Shown: positions 22,078-36,117 of the stretch, in pieces
Numbering within the stretch: the stretch's first letter is position 1
Layout: every line of letters starts with the position of its first letter
Source: Nematostella vectensis
Taxonomy: Eukaryota; Cnidaria; Anthozoa; Actiniaria; Edwardsiidae
Direction of reading: 5' to 3'
DNA: 64,000 nt
Assembly: GCF_932526225.1 (NCBI RefSeq)
Contig: NC_064038.1
Span: 684,001-748,000 of the forward strand
The notes under the pieces: model-generated
Databases searched by the model: none
Seen by the model: only the letters and a program-made list of their open reading frames with translations
Told to the model about the DNA's origin: nothing
Program-made: the position numbers and the translations under genes

Positions 22078-24082
22078 TACCTATTATTAAATAAGTTTGT
22101 AACATGTCTTTGTTTATTAAGCAAGGTCTATTTCTGAGACAAGCAAACTCAAGTAAGGCTGTTGAAATAACAGGTGAGTGTTAAAAGAAAAACAATTGTC
22201 TGATTAGAAAACTACTGTAGATTCCTTTGCACCAAAATAAGAACAAACTTCATTTTGTTTGTTATTTATGAATTACGAGATGAGCTCTACAAAGCCATAA
22301 AGAAATATGTATTGCTCATCTAAATTATACAAGTAAATGATAATATTAAAAAAGAACTACTGTAAGTAATTAGAGTGGTTTTCATTAACCCGTGAAACAA
22401 AGTGTGATAGTTAAACGGTAATAGTTAGTAAAACACAAAAAAGAACAATAGAATCAGATCACCACAAAGTGTAATACGCTAAAGCGTAGTTCACGGGTTA
22501 ATGAAGGTTTTGACATTTCAACCTTACGTCCACATGAAAGTAATGCCTAATATCGAGTGCCCTACAGTAAGTGTTTTGCAGTCAAGTTGTTTTCTGTTAG
22601 TAGGTAAAAAAATATTCTAAATAATAGTAATCATAGCTATGGTCACCACATACACATATAGAACTTGTAATGAAAAGAAAGAAAAAATATATATATATGC
22701 AGTCAAACAACAGAATTGCATGATAACCTTGAATATATTGAATAAAGGACTGCAAAAAACATCTTTTGTACTAGTTGCTTGAATTGACCCTTGGCTATTT
22801 TTAGCTGAATTCCCCTCCCCCTCTAAAAAAGAAAATAATAATAATAATAATAATAGAAGAAAACTAAAAAGAAAACAAATACAACAGAGACCCCCACCAA
22901 CAATTTTGATTTTTTTTACTTTCCTTTAAAAGGGGAGTGTCATGGTTAAGAGATTTGCAATAGCTCTAGAGCCCTGACACAATGAACTTCAGTGAAATTC
23001 TAATACTGACTTATGAGCTTTTGGTACATGTGGGAGACTTTAAACAAAACAAAAAAAATGACCACAAACTGTCCATTAACATAGTTTTCTATATAATATT
23101 GCATATTATTTAATAAGGTATTGACAGCTTTTAAAAAGTTCAACTGTTTGAAGACACTTAAAAGCCTACAATAAACACTGACTCCAGACATGCGCAGTAC
23201 TATGCTGCTGCCCCTTTAAAGTAAAATACAGCTTTACTTAGTCAGCGTAGACAATATTGTGGATTTTGTCAATATTTTAATATGAATATGTCAATATTCT
23301 CCCCCCTTACGTCTTTATTTCTATTTATTTTATGCTTTTCACATGATACCAAAACAGCGTCTTTTTTCTTCGCTAATTTGATGTCATGTACACAATAAAA
23401 GAGATGCGCCCGTGCGCATGGCGAGTCCCCAAGGGACCCAAGACGCCCAAATAGACCTCTATTTTTTGTCATCCACAATCTCGGCGAGCTGTGCGTGGCG
23501 TAACCGTATTACAGGCCTGGGATCCTGGTTATTGTCCTCCCCATTAATGCGCGGGTTGGGATAACCTTGCAAGAGTGTTGTACAGCATATTCGCTCGGAA
23601 ATATCGTTGCTTGGGGCCTTCGGGTTCTTTACAGCCTTCCGTAAAAGCCTTGTGCTGCCATACCGATTGGGTAATCCGTATGTATGGTTTCCGTTTTGTT
23701 CTTCAGACCGGGTTCGATCCCAGGCCAATGGGCTTTTTTTTTAATTCGTTTTTTTTCTTTGTGCTGGACTTCCTTAATCCTGATAGGTTTTGCGCAAAAA
23801 TAATAAAAAAAGTGAGTTTGCAAAATAAGCTTGCTAGATTTATTGATTATATGTATTCAATTTGTTCCTAGGAAGTTAACAAAAAACACAAAGCAAAGAG
23901 TTTGAGGAAGTAAACAAGTATGTGAACTTTAATATTCTATTTGAAGGGGTGCATTTTGTACAGGGAAGCATACATAGAATGCTTAACTGGTGGAGAGGGA
24001 AGAGGTAAAAGTTTATTGAGCATAATTTCAACAATAGCAGGGGGAAGAGAGGGGCACTCTCTTCATACAATATTGCAGTTGT
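22078..24082 (+). repeat. Monomer 12 (2005 bp), hybrid
   Basis: TTAA at 22385, B box at 23710. The left half has TGAATTACGAG near 22269 and CACATACAC, like monomer 26. The right half has GTTTGAAGACAC near 23147, AATATCGTTGC near 23601 and a shortened T8 run near 23750, exactly as in monomer 27. Confidence 0.97.
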
Positions 24083-26084
24083 TACCTATTATTAAATAAG
24101 TTTGTAACATGTCTTTGTTTATTAAGCAAGGTCTATTTCTGAGACAAGCAAACTCAAGTTAGGCTGTTGAAATAACAGGTGAGTGTTAAAAGAAAAACAA
24201 TTATCTGATTAGAAAACTACTGTAGATTCCTTTGCACAAAAATAAGAACAAACTTCATTTTGTTTGTTATTTATGAGGAACGAGATGAGCCCTACAAAGC
24301 CATAAAGAAATATGTATTGCTCATCTAAATTATACAAGTAAATGATAATATTAAAACAGAATTACTGTAAGTAATTAGAGTGGTTTTCATTAACCCGTGA
24401 AACAAAGTGTGATAGTTAAACGGTAATAGTTAGTAAAACACAAAAAAGAACAATAGAATCAGATCACAACAAAGTGTAATACGCTAAAGCGTAGTTCACG
24501 GGTTAATGAAGGTTTTGACATTTCAACCTTACATCCACATGAAAGTAATGCCTAATATCGAGTGCCCTACAGTAAGTGTTTTGCAGTCAAGTTGTTTTCT
24601 GTTAGTAGGTAAAAAAATATTCTAAATAATAGTAATCATAGCTATGGTCACCACTTACACATATAGAACTTGTAATGAAAAGAAAGAAAAAATATATATA
24701 TGCAGTCAAACAACAGAATTGCATGATAACCTTGAATATATTGAATAAAGGACTGCAAAAAACATCTTTTGTACTAGTTGCTTGAATTGACCATTGGCTA
24801 TTTTTAGCTGAATTCCCCTCCCCCTCTAAAAAAGAAAATAATAATAATAATAATAGAAGAAAAATAAAAAGAAAACAAATACAACAGAGACCCCCACCAA
24901 CAATTTTGATTTTTTTTACTTTCCTTTAAAAGGGGAGTGTCATGGTTAAGAGATTTGCAATAGCTCTAGAGCCCTGACACAATGAACTTCAGTGAAATTC
25001 TAATACTGACTTATGAGCTTTTGGTACATGTGGGAGACTTTAAACAAAACAAAAAAAATGACCACAAACTGTCCATTAACATAGTTTTCTATATAATATT
25101 GCATATTATTTAATAAGGTATTGACAGCTTTTAAAAAGTTCAACTGTTTGTAGACACTTAAAAGCCTACAATAAACACTGACTCCAGACATGCGCAGTAC
25201 TATGCTGCTGCCCCTTTAAAGTAAAATACAGCTTTACTTAGTCAGCGTAGACAATATTGTGGATTTTGGCAATATTTTAATATGAATATGTCAATATTCT
25301 CCCCCCTTACGTCTTTATTTCTATTTATTTTATGCTTTTCACATGATACCAAAACAGCGTCTTTTTTCTTCGCTAATTTGATGTCATGTACACAATAAAA
25401 GAGATGCGCCCGTGCGCATGGCGAGTCCCCAAGAGACCCAAGACGCCCAAATAGACCTCTATTTTTTGTCATCCACAATCTCGGCGAGCTATGCGTGGCG
25501 TAACCGTATTACAGGCCTGGGATCCTGGTTATTGTCCTCCCCATTAATGCGCGGGTTGGGATAACCTTGCAAGAGTGTTGTACAGCATATTCGCTCGGAA
25601 ATATCGGTGCTTGGGGCCTTCGGGTTCTTTACAGCCTTCCGTAAAAGCCTTGTGCTGCCATACCGATTGGGTAATCCGTATGTATGGTTTCCGTTTTGTT
25701 CTTCAGACCGGGTTCGATCCCAGGCCAATGGGCTTTTTTTTTTAATTCGTTTTTTTTTCTTTGTGCTGGACTTCCTTAATCCTGATAGGTTTTGCGCAAA
25801 AATAATAAAAAAAGTGAGTTTGCAAAATAAGCTTGCTAGATTTATTGATTATATGTATTCAATTTGTTCCTAGGAAGTTAACAAAAAACACAAAGCAAAG
25901 AGTTTGAGGAAGTAAACAAGTATGTGAACTTTAATATTCTATTTGAAGGGGTGCATTTTGTACAGGGAAGCATACATAGAATGCTTAACTGGTGGAGAGG
26001 GAAGAGGTAAAAGTTTATTGAGCATAATTTCAACAATAGCAGGGGGAAGAGAGGGGCACTCTCTTCATACAATATTGCAGTTGT
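24083..26084 (+). repeat. Monomer 13 (2002 bp)
   Basis: TTAA at 24390, B box at 25710. Diagnostic variants: CAAGTTAGGC near 24156 and GCACAAAAATAAG near 24235 (both private), AAAACAGAATTAC near 24354, GATCACAAC near 24463, CCAAGAGACC near 25428 and GAGCTATGCG near 25486. Matched by monomer 28. Confidence 0.97.
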
Positions 26085-28090
26085 TACCTATTATTAAATA
26101 AGTTTGTAACATGTCTTTGTTTATTAAGCAAGGTCTATTTCTGAGACAAGCAAACTCAAGTAAGGCTGTTGAAATAACAGGTGAGTGTTAAAAGAAAAAC
26201 AATTATCTGATTAGAAAACTACTGTAGATTCCTTTGCACCAAAATAAGAACAAACTTCATTTTGTTTGTTATTTATGAGGAACGAGATGAGCTCTACAAA
26301 GCCATAAAGAAATATGTATTGCTCATCTAAATTATACAAGTAAATGATAATATTAAAAAAGAACTACTGTAAGTAATTAGAGTGGTTTTCATTAACCCGT
26401 GAAACAAAGTGTGATAGTTAAACGGTAATAGTTAGTAAAACACAAAAAAGAACAATAGAATCAGATCACCACAAAGTGTAATACGCTAAAGCGTAGTTCA
26501 CGGGTTAATGAAGGTTTTGACATTTCAACCTTACGTCCACATGAAAGTAATGCCTAATATCGAGTGCCCTACAGTAAGTGTTTTGCAGTCAAGTTGTTTT
26601 CTGTTAGTAGGTAAAAAAATATTCTAAATAATAGTAATCATAGCTATGGTCACCACTTACACATATAGAACTTGTAATGAAAAGAAAGAAAAAATATATA
26701 TATATGCAGTCAAACAACAGAATTGCATGATAACCTTGAATATATTGAATAAAGGACTGCAAAAAACATCTTTTGTACTAGTTGCTTGAATTGACCATTG
26801 GCTATTTTTAGCTGAATTCCCCTCCCCCTCTAAAAAGGAAAATAATAATAATAATAATAGAAGAAAACTAAATAGAAAACAAATACAACAGAGACCCCCA
26901 CCAACAATTTTGATTTTTTTTACTTTCCTTTAAAAGGGGAGTGTCATGGTTAAGAGATTTGCAATAGCTCTAGAGCCCTGACACAATGAACTTCAGTGAA
27001 ATTCTAATACTGACTTATGAGCTTTTGGTACATGTGGGAGACTTTAAACAAAACAAAAAAAAAATGACCACAAACTGTCCATTAACATAGTTTTCTATAT
27101 AATATTGCATATTATTTAATAAGGTATTGACAGCTTTTAAAAAGTTCAACTGTTTGTAGACACTTAAAAGCCTACAATAAACACTGACTCCAGACATGCG
27201 CAGTACTATGCTGCTGCCCCTTTAAAGTAAAATACAGCTTTACTTAGTCAGCGTAGACAATATTGTGGATTTTGGCAATATTTTAATATGAATATGTCAA
27301 TATTCTCCCCCCTTACGTCTTTATTTCTATTTATTTTATGCTTTTCACATGATACCAAAACAGCGTCTTTTTTCTTCGCTAATTTGATGTCATGTACACA
27401 ATAAAAGAGATGCGCCCGTGCGCATGGCGAGTCCCCAAGGGACCCAAGACGCCCAAATAGACCTCTATTTTTTGTCATCCACAATCTCGGCGAGCTGTGC
27501 GTGGCGTAACCGTATTACAGGCCTGGGATCCTGGTTATTGTCCTCCCCATTAATGCGCGGGTTGGGATAACCTTGCAAGAGTGTTGTACAGCATATTCGC
27601 TCGGAAATATCGGTGCTTGGGGCCTTCGGGTTCTTTACAGCCTTCCGTAAAAGCCTTGTGCTGCCATACCGATTGGGTAATCCGTATGTATGGTTTCCGT
27701 TTTGTTCTTCAGACCGGGTTCGATCCCAGGCCAATGGGCTTTTTTTTTTAATTCGTTTTTTTTTCTTTGTGCTGGACTTCCTTAATCCTGATAGGTTTTG
27801 CGCAAAAATAATAAAAAAAGGGAGTTTGCAAAATAAGCTTGCTAGATTTATTGATTATATGTATTCAATTTGTTCCTAGGAAGTTAACAAAAAACACAAA
27901 GCAAAGAGTTTGAGGAAGTAAACAAGTATGTGAACTTTAATATTCTATTTGAAGGGGTGCATTTTGTACAGGGAAGCATACATAGAATGCTTAACTGGTG
28001 GAGAGGGAAGAGGTAAAAGTTTATTGAGCATAATTTCAACAATAGCAGGGGGAAGAGAGGGGCACTCTCTTCATACAATATTGCAGTTGT
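26085..28090 (+). repeat. Monomer 14 (2006 bp)
   Basis: TTAA at 26392, B box at 27716. Diagnostic variants: CTAAATAGAAAAC near 26868, a lengthened A run before ATGACC near 27055, and AAAAAAGGGAGTTTG near 27813 (private). Monomer 29 matches it up to the core. Confidence 0.97.
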
Positions 28091-30104
28091 TACCTATTAT
28101 TAAATAAGTTTGTAACATGTCTTTGTTTATTAAGCAAGGTCTATTTCTGAGACAAGCAAACTCAAGTAAGGCTGTTGAAATAACAGGTGAGTGTTAAAAG
28201 AAAAACAATTGTCTGATTAGAAAACTACTGTAGATTCCTTTGCACCAAAATAAGAACAAACTTCATTTTGTTTGTTATTTATGAATTACGAGATGAGCTC
28301 TACAAAGCCATAAAGAAATATGTATTGCTCATCTAAATTATACAAGTAAATGATAATATTAAAAAAGAACTACTGTAAGTAATTAGAGTGGTTTTCATTA
28401 ACCCGTGAAACAAAGTGTGATAGTTAAACGGTAATAGTTAGTAAAACACAAAAAAGAACAATAGAATCAGATCACCACAAAGTGTAATACGCTAAAGCGT
28501 AGTTCACGGGTTAATGAAGGTTTTGACATTTCAACCTTACGTCCACATGAAAGTAATGCCTAATATCGAGTGCCCTACAGTAAGTGTTTTGCAGTCAAGT
28601 TGTTTTCTGTTAGTAGGTAAAAAAATATTTTAAATAATAGTAATCATAGCTATGGTCACCACTTACACATATAGAACTTGTAATGAAAAGAAAGAAAATA
28701 TATATATATATATATATGCAGTCAAACAACAGAATTGCATGATAACCTTGAATATATTGAATAAAGGACTGCAAAAAACATCTTTTGTACTAGTTGCTTG
28801 AATTGACCATTGGCTATTTTTAGCTGAATTCCCCTCCCCCTCTAAAAAGGAAAATAATAATAATAATAATAATAGAAGAAAACTAAAAAGAAAACAAATA
28901 CAACAGAGACCCCCACCAACAATTTTGATTTTTTTTACTTTCCTTTAAAAGGGGAGTGTCATGGTTAAGAGATTTGCAATAGCTCTAGAGCCCTGACACA
29001 ATGAACTTCAGTGAAATTCTAATACTGACTTATGAGCTTTTGGTACATGTGGGAGACTTTAAACAAAACAAAAAAAATGACCACAAACTGTCCATTAACA
29101 TAGTTTTCTATATAATATTGCATATTATTTAATAAGGTATTGACAGCTTTTAAAAAGTTCAACTGTTTGTAGACACTTAAAAGCCTACAATAAACACTGA
29201 CTCCAGACATGCGCAGTACTATGCTGCTGCCCCTTTAAAGTAACATACAGATTTACTTAGTTATCGTAGACAATATTGTGGATTTTGGCAATATTTTAAT
29301 ATGAATATGTCAATATTCTCCCCCCTTACGTCTTTATTTCTATTTATTTTATGCTTTTCACATGATACCAAAACAGCGTCTTTTTTCTTCGCTAATTCGA
29401 TGTCATGTACACAATAAAAGAGATGCGCCCGTGCGCATGGCGAGTCCCCAAGGGACCCAAGACGCCCAAATAGACCTCTATTTTTTTTCATCCACAATCT
29501 CGGCGAGCTGTGCGTGGCGTAACCGTATTACAGGCCTGGGATCCTGGTTATTGTCCTCCCCATTAATGCGCGGGTTGGGATAACCTTGCAAGAGTGTTGT
29601 ACAGCATATTCGCTCGGAAATATCGGTGCTTGGGGCCTTCGGGTTCTTTACAGCCTTCCGTAAAAGCCTTGTGCTGCCATACCGATTGGGTAATCCGTAT
29701 GTATGGTTTCCGTTTTGTTCTTCAGACCGGGTTCGATCCCAGGCCAATGGGCTTTTTTTTTTAATTCGTTTTTTTTTCTTTGTGCTGGACTTCCTTAATC
29801 CTGATAGGTTTTGCGCAAAAATAATAAAAAAAAGTGAGTTTGCAAAATAAGCTTGCTAGATTTATTGATTATATGTATTCAATTTGTTCCTAGGAAGTTA
29901 ACAAAAAACACAAAGCAAAGAGTTTGAGGAAGTAAACAAGTATGTGAACTTTAATGTTCTATTTGAAGGGGTGCATTTTGTACAGGGAAGCATACATAGA
30001 ATGCTTAACTGGTGGAGAGGGAAGAGGTAAAAGTTTATTGAGCATAATTTCAACAATAGCAGGGGGAAGAGAGGGGCACTCTCTTCATACAATATTGCAG
30101 TTGT
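28091..30104 (+). repeat. Monomer 15 (2014 bp), longest
   Basis: TTAA at 28398, B box at 29729. Diagnostic variants: TGAATTACGAG near 28281, a long TA run near 28698, GTAACATACAG near 29240, TTAGTTATCGTAG near 29257, and TTTTTTTTCATCC near 29481. It shares AATTCGATG and ACAGATTTAC with monomers 1 and 19. No close full-length twin in the window. Confidence 0.97.
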
Positions 30105-32111
30105 TACCTATTATTAAATAAGTTTGTAACATGTCTTTGTTTATTAAGCAAGGTCTATTTCTGAGACAAGCAAACTCAAGTAAGGCTGTTGAAATAACAG
30201 GTGAGTGTTAAAAGAAAAACAATTATCTGATTAGAAAACTACTGTAGATTCCTTTGCACCAAAATAAGAACAAACTTCATTTTTTTTGTTATTTATGAGG
30301 AACGAGATGAGCTCTACAAAGCCATAAAGAAATATGTATTGCTCATCTAAATTATACAAGTAAATGATAATATTAAAAAAGAATTACTGTAAGTAATTAG
30401 AGTGGTTTTCATTAACCCGTGAAACAAAGTGTGATAGTTAAACGGTAATAGTTAGTAAAACACAAAAAAGAACAATAGAATCAGATCACCACAAAGTGTA
30501 ATACGCTAAAGCGTAGTTCACGGGTTAATGAAGGTTTTGACATTTCAACCTTACGTCCACATGAAAGTAATGCCTAATATCGAGTGCCCTACAGTAAGTG
30601 TTTTGCAGTCAAGTTGTTTTCTGTTAGTAGGTAAAAAAATATTCTAAATAATAGTAATCATAGCTATGGTCACCACTTACACATATAGAACTTGTAATGA
30701 AAAGAAAGAAAATATATATATATATATATGCAGTCAAACAACAGAATTGCATGATAACCTTGAATATATTGAATAAAGGACTGCAAAAAACATCTTTTGT
30801 ACTAGTTGCTTGAATTGACCCTTGGCTATTTTTAGCTGAATTCCCCTCCCCCTCTAAAAAAGAAAATAATAATAATAATAATAGAAGAAAACTAAAAAGA
30901 AAACAAATACAACAGACACCCCCACCAACAATTTTGATTTTTTTTACTTTCCTTTAAAAGGTGAGTGTCATGGTTAAGAGATTTGCAATAGCTCTAGAGC
31001 CCTGACACAATGAACTTCAGTGAAATTCTAATACTGACTTATGAGCTTTTGGTACATGTGGGACACTTTAAACAAAACAAAAAAAATGACCACAAACTGT
31101 CCATTAACATAGTTTTCTATATAATATTGCATATTATTTAATAAGGTATTGACAGCTTTTAAAAAGTTCAACTGTTTGTAGACACTTAAAAGCCTACAAT
31201 AAACACTGACTCCAGACATGCGCAGTACTATGCTGCTGCCCCTTTAAAGTAAAATACAGCTTTACTTAGTCAGCGTAGACAATATTGTGGATTTTGGCAA
31301 TATTTTAATATGAATATGTCAATATTCTCCCCCCTTACGTCTTTATTTCTATTTATTTTATGCTTTTCACATGATACCAAAACAGCGTCTTTTTTCTTCG
31401 CTAATTTGATGTCATGTACACAATAAAAGAGATGCGCCCGTGCGCATGGCGAGTCCCCAAGGGACCCAAGACGCCCAAATAGACCTCTATTTTTTGTCAT
31501 CCACAATCTCGGCGAGCTGTGCGTGGCGTAACCGTATTACAGGCCTGGGATCCTGGTTATTGTCCTCCCCATTAATGCGCGGGTTGGGATAACCTTGCAA
31601 GAGTGTTGTACAGCATATTCGCTCGGAAATATCGTTGCTTGGGGCCTTCGGGTTCTTTACAGCCTTCCGTAAAAGCCTTGTGCTGCCATACCGATTGGGT
31701 AATCCGTATGTATGGTTTCCGTTTTGTTCTTCAGACCGGGTTCGATCCCAGGCCAATGGGCTTTTTTTTTAATTCGTTTTTTTTTCTTTGTGCTGGACTT
31801 CCTTAATCCTGATAGGTTTTGCGCAAAAATAATAAAAAAAGTGAGTTTGCAAAATAAGCTTGCTAGATTTATTGATTATATGTATTCAATTTGTTCCTAG
31901 GAAGTTAACAAAAAACACAAAGCAAAGAGTTTGAGGAAGTAAACAAGTATGTGAACTTTAATATTCTATTTGAAGGGGTGCATTTTGTACAGGGAAGCAT
32001 ACATAGAATGCTTAACTGGTGGAGAGGGAAGAGGTAAAAGTTTATTGAGCATAATTTCAACAATAGCAGGGGGAAGAGAGGGGCACTCTCTTCATACAAT
32101 ATTGCAGTTGT
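30105..32111 (+). repeat. Monomer 16 (2007 bp)
   Basis: TTAA at 30412, B box at 31738. Private changes: CAGACACCCC near 30913, AAAAGGTGAGTG near 30956 (altering the 5' end of the second TTAA element) and GGGACACTTT near 31061. AATATCGTTGC near 31628 is shared with monomers 12, 17, 18 and 27. Confidence 0.97.
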
Positions 32112-34113
32112 TACCTATTATTAAATAAGTTTGTAACATGTCTTTGTTTATTAAGCAAGGTCTATTTCTGAGACAAGCAAACTCAAGTAAGGCTGTTGAA
32201 ATAACAGGTGAGTGTTAAAAGAAAAACAATTATCTGATTAGAAAACTACTGTAGATTCCTTTGCACCAAAATAAGAACAAACTTCATTTTGTTTGTTATT
32301 TATGAGGAACGAGATGAGCTCTACAAAGCCATAAAGAAATATGTATTGCTCATCTAAATTATACAAGTAAATGATAATATTAAAAAAGAATTACTGTAAG
32401 TAATTAGAGTGGTTTTCATTAACCCGTGAAACAAAGTGTGATAGTTAAACGGTAATAGTTAGTAAAACACAAAAAAGAACAATAGAATCAGATCACAACA
32501 AAGTGTAATACGCTAAAGCATAGTTCACGGGTTAATGAAGGTTTTGACATTTCAACCTTACATCCACATGAAAGTAATGCCTAATATCGAGTGCCCTACA
32601 GTAAGTGTTTTGCAGTCAAGTTGTTTTCTGTTAGTAGGTAAAAAAATTTCTAAATAATAGTAATCATAGCTATGGTCACCACTTACACATATAGAACTTG
32701 TAATGAAAAGAAAGAAAAAATATATATATGCAGTCAAACAACAGTATTGCATGATAACCTTGAATATATTGAATAAAGGACTGCAAAAAACATATTTTGT
32801 ACTAGTTGCTTGAATTGACCATTGGCTATTTTTAGCTGAATTCCCCTCCCCCTCTAAAAAAGAAAATAATAATAATAATAATAGAAGAAAAATAAAAAGA
32901 AAACAAATACAACAGAGGTCCCCACCAACAATTTTGATTTTTTTTACTTTCCTTTAAAAGGGGAGTGTCATGGTTAAGAGATTTGCAATAGCTCTAGAGC
33001 CCTGACACAATGAACTTCAGTGAAATTTTAATACTGACTTATGAGCTTTTGGTACATGTGGGAGACTTTAAACAAAACAAAAAAAATGACCACAAACTGT
33101 CCATTAACATAGTTTTCTATATAATATTGCATATTATTTAATAAGGTATTGACAGCTTTTAAAAAGTTCAACTGTTTGTAGACACTTAAAAGCCTACAAT
33201 AAACACTGACTCCAGACATGCGCAGTACTATGCTGCTGCCCCTTTAAAGTAAAATACAGCTTTACTTAGTCAGCTTAGACAATATTGTGGATTTTGTCAA
33301 TATTTTAATATGAATATGTCAATATTCTCCCCCCTTACGTCTTTATTTCTATTTATTTTATGCTTTTCACATGATACCAAAACAGCGTCTTTTTTCTTCG
33401 CTAATTTGATGTCATGTACACAATAAAAGAGATGCGCCCGTGCGCATGGCGAGTCCCCAAGGGACCCAAGACGCCCAAATAGACCTCTATTTTTTGTCAT
33501 CCACAATCTCGGCGAGCTGTGCGTGGCGTAACCGTATTACAAGCCTGGGATCCTGGTTATTGTCCTCCCCATTAATGCGCGGGTTGGGATAACCTTGCAA
33601 GAGTGTTGTACAGCATATTCGCTCGGAAATATCGTTGCTTGGGGCCTTCGGGTTCTTTACAGCCTTCCGTAAAAGCCTTGTGCTGCCATACCGATTGGGT
33701 AATCCGTATGTATGGTTTCCGTTTTGTTCTTCAGACCGGGTTCGATCCCAGGCCAATGGGCTTTTTTTTTTAATTCGTTTTTTTTTCTTTGTGCTGGACT
33801 TCCTTAATCCTGATAGGTTTTGCGCAAAAATAATAAAAAAAAGTGAGTTTGCAAAATAAGCTTGCTAGATTTATTGATTATATGTATTCAATTTGTTCCT
33901 AGGAAGTTAACAAAAAACACAAAGCAAAGAGTTTGAGGAAGTAAACAAGTATGTGAACTTTAATGTTCTATTTGAAGGGGTGCATTTTGTACAGGGAAGC
34001 ATACATAGAATGCTTAACTGGTGGAGAGGGAAGAGGTAAAAGTTTATTGAGCATAATTTCAACAATAGCAGGGGGAAGAGAGGGGCACTCTCTTCATACA
34101 ATATTGCAGTTGT
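32112..34113 (+). repeat. Monomer 17 (2002 bp)
   Basis: TTAA at 32419, B box at 33738. Many private changes: AAAGCATAGTTC near 32515, AAAAAATTTC near 32640 (TA lost), ACAGTATTGC near 32741, ACATATTTTG near 32790, AGAGGTCCCC near 32914, GTCAGCTTAG near 33269 and ATTACAAGCC near 33536. Confidence 0.97.
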
Positions 34114-36117
34114 TACCTATTATTAAATAAGTTTGTAACATGTCTTTGTTTATTAAGCAAGGTCTATTTCTGAGACAAGCAAACTCAAGTAAGGCTGTTG
34201 AAATAACAGGTGAGTGTTAAAAGAAAAACAATTATCTGATTAGAAAACTACTGTAGATTCCTTTGCACCAAAATAAGAACAAACTTCATTTTTTTTGTTA
34301 TTTATGAGGAACGAGATGAGCTCTACAAAGCCATAAAGAAAAATGTATTGCTCATCTAAATTATACAAGTAAATGATAATATTAAAAAAGAACTACTGTA
34401 AGTAATTAGAGTGGTTTTCATTAACCCGTGAAACAAAGTGTGATAGTTAAACGGTAATAGTTAGTAAAACACAAAAAAGAACAATAGAATCAGATCACAA
34501 CAAAGTGTAATACGCTAAAGCGTAGTTCACGGGTTAATGAAGGTTTTGACATTTCAACCTTACATCCACATGAAAGTAATGCCTAATATCGAGTGCACTA
34601 CAGTAAGTGTTTTGCAGTCAAGTTGTTTTCTGTTAGTAGGTAAAAAAATATTCTAAATAATAGTAATCATAGCTATGGTCACCACTTACACATATAGAAC
34701 TTGTAATGAAAAGAAAGAAAATATATATATATATGCAGTCAAACAACAGAATTGCATGATAACCTTGAATATATTGAATAAAGGACTGCAAAAAACATCT
34801 TTTGTACTAGTTGCTTGAATTGACCATTGGCTATTTTTAGCTGAATTCCCCTCCCCCTCTAAAAAAGAAAATAATAATAATAATAATAGAAGAAAACTAA
34901 AAAGAAAACAAATACAACAGAGACCCCCACCAACAATTTTGATTTTTTTTACTTTCCTTTAAAAGGGGAGTGTCATGGTTAAGAGATTTGCAATAGCTCT
35001 AGAGCCCTGACACAATGAACTTCAGTGAAATTCTGATACTGACTTATGAGCTTTTGGTACATGTGGGAGACTTTAAACAAAACAAAAAAAATGACCACAA
35101 ACTGTCCATTAACATAGTTTTCTATATAATATTGCATATTATTTAATAAGGTATTGCCAGCTTTTAAAAAGTTCAACTGTTTGTAGACACTTAAAAGCCT
35201 ACAATTAACACTGACTCCAGACATGCGCAGTACTATGCTGCTGCCCCTTTAAAGTAAAATACAGCTTTACTTAGTCAGCGTAGACAATATTGTGGATTTT
35301 GTCAATATTTTAATATGAATATGTCAATATTCTCCCCCCTTACGTCTTTATTTCTATTTATTTTATGCTTTTCACATGATACCAAAACAGCGTCTTTTTT
35401 CTTCGCTAATTTGATGTCATGTACACAATAAAAGAGATGCGCCCGTGCGCATGGCGAGTCCCCAAGGGACCCAAGACGCCCAAATAGACCTCTATTTTTT
35501 GTCATCCACAATCTCGGCGAGCTGTGCGTGGCGTAACCGTATTACAGGCCTGGGATCCTGGTTATTGTCCTCCCCATTAATGCGCGGGTTGGGATAACCT
35601 TGCAAGAGTGTTGTACAGCATATTCGCTCGGAAATATCGTTGCTTGGGGCCTTCGGGTTCTTTACAGCCTTCCGTAAAAGCCTTGTGCTGCCATACCGAT
35701 TGGGTAATCCGTATGTATGGTTTCCGTTTTGTTCTTCAGACCGGGTTCGATCCCAGGCCAATGGGCTTTTTTTTTTAATTCGTTTTTTTTTCTTTGTGCT
35801 GGACTTCCTTAATCCTGATAGGTTTTGCACAAAAATAATAAAAAAAGTGAGTTTGCAAAATGAGCTTGCTAGATTTATTGATTATATGTATTCAATTTGT
35901 TCCTAGGAAGTTAACAAAAAACACAAAGCAAAGAGTTTGAGGAAGTAAACAAGTATGTGAACTTTAATATTCTATTTGAAGGGGTGCATTTTGTACAGGG
36001 AAGCATACATAGAATGCTTAACTGGTGGAGAGGGAAGAGGTAAAAGTTTATTGAGCATAATTTCAACAATAGCAGGGGGAAGAGAGGGGCACTCTCTTCA
36101 TACAATATTGCAGTTGT
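34114..36117 (+). repeat. Monomer 18 (2004 bp), diverged
   Basis: TTAA at 34421, B box at 35743. Private changes: AAGAAAAATGTATT near 34337, GAGTGCACTAC near 34591, TTCTGATACTG near 35032, GTATTGCCAGC near 35152, CAATTAACACTG near 35202, TTTTGCACAAAA near 35823 (breaking a 12-bp palindrome) and AAATGAGCTTG near 35858. It lies just before the 36-kb duplicated block. Confidence 0.97.

Noticed and set aside
35492-35830. Open frames of up to about 121 codons on either strand (for example 35492-35830 and 57564-57929, minus strand)
   Set aside because: They overlap on opposite strands, change length with single homopolymer changes between copies and have no recognisable domain. The Gly-Ile-Glu-Pro-Gly seen in one minus-strand frame is simply the reverse complement of the B box.
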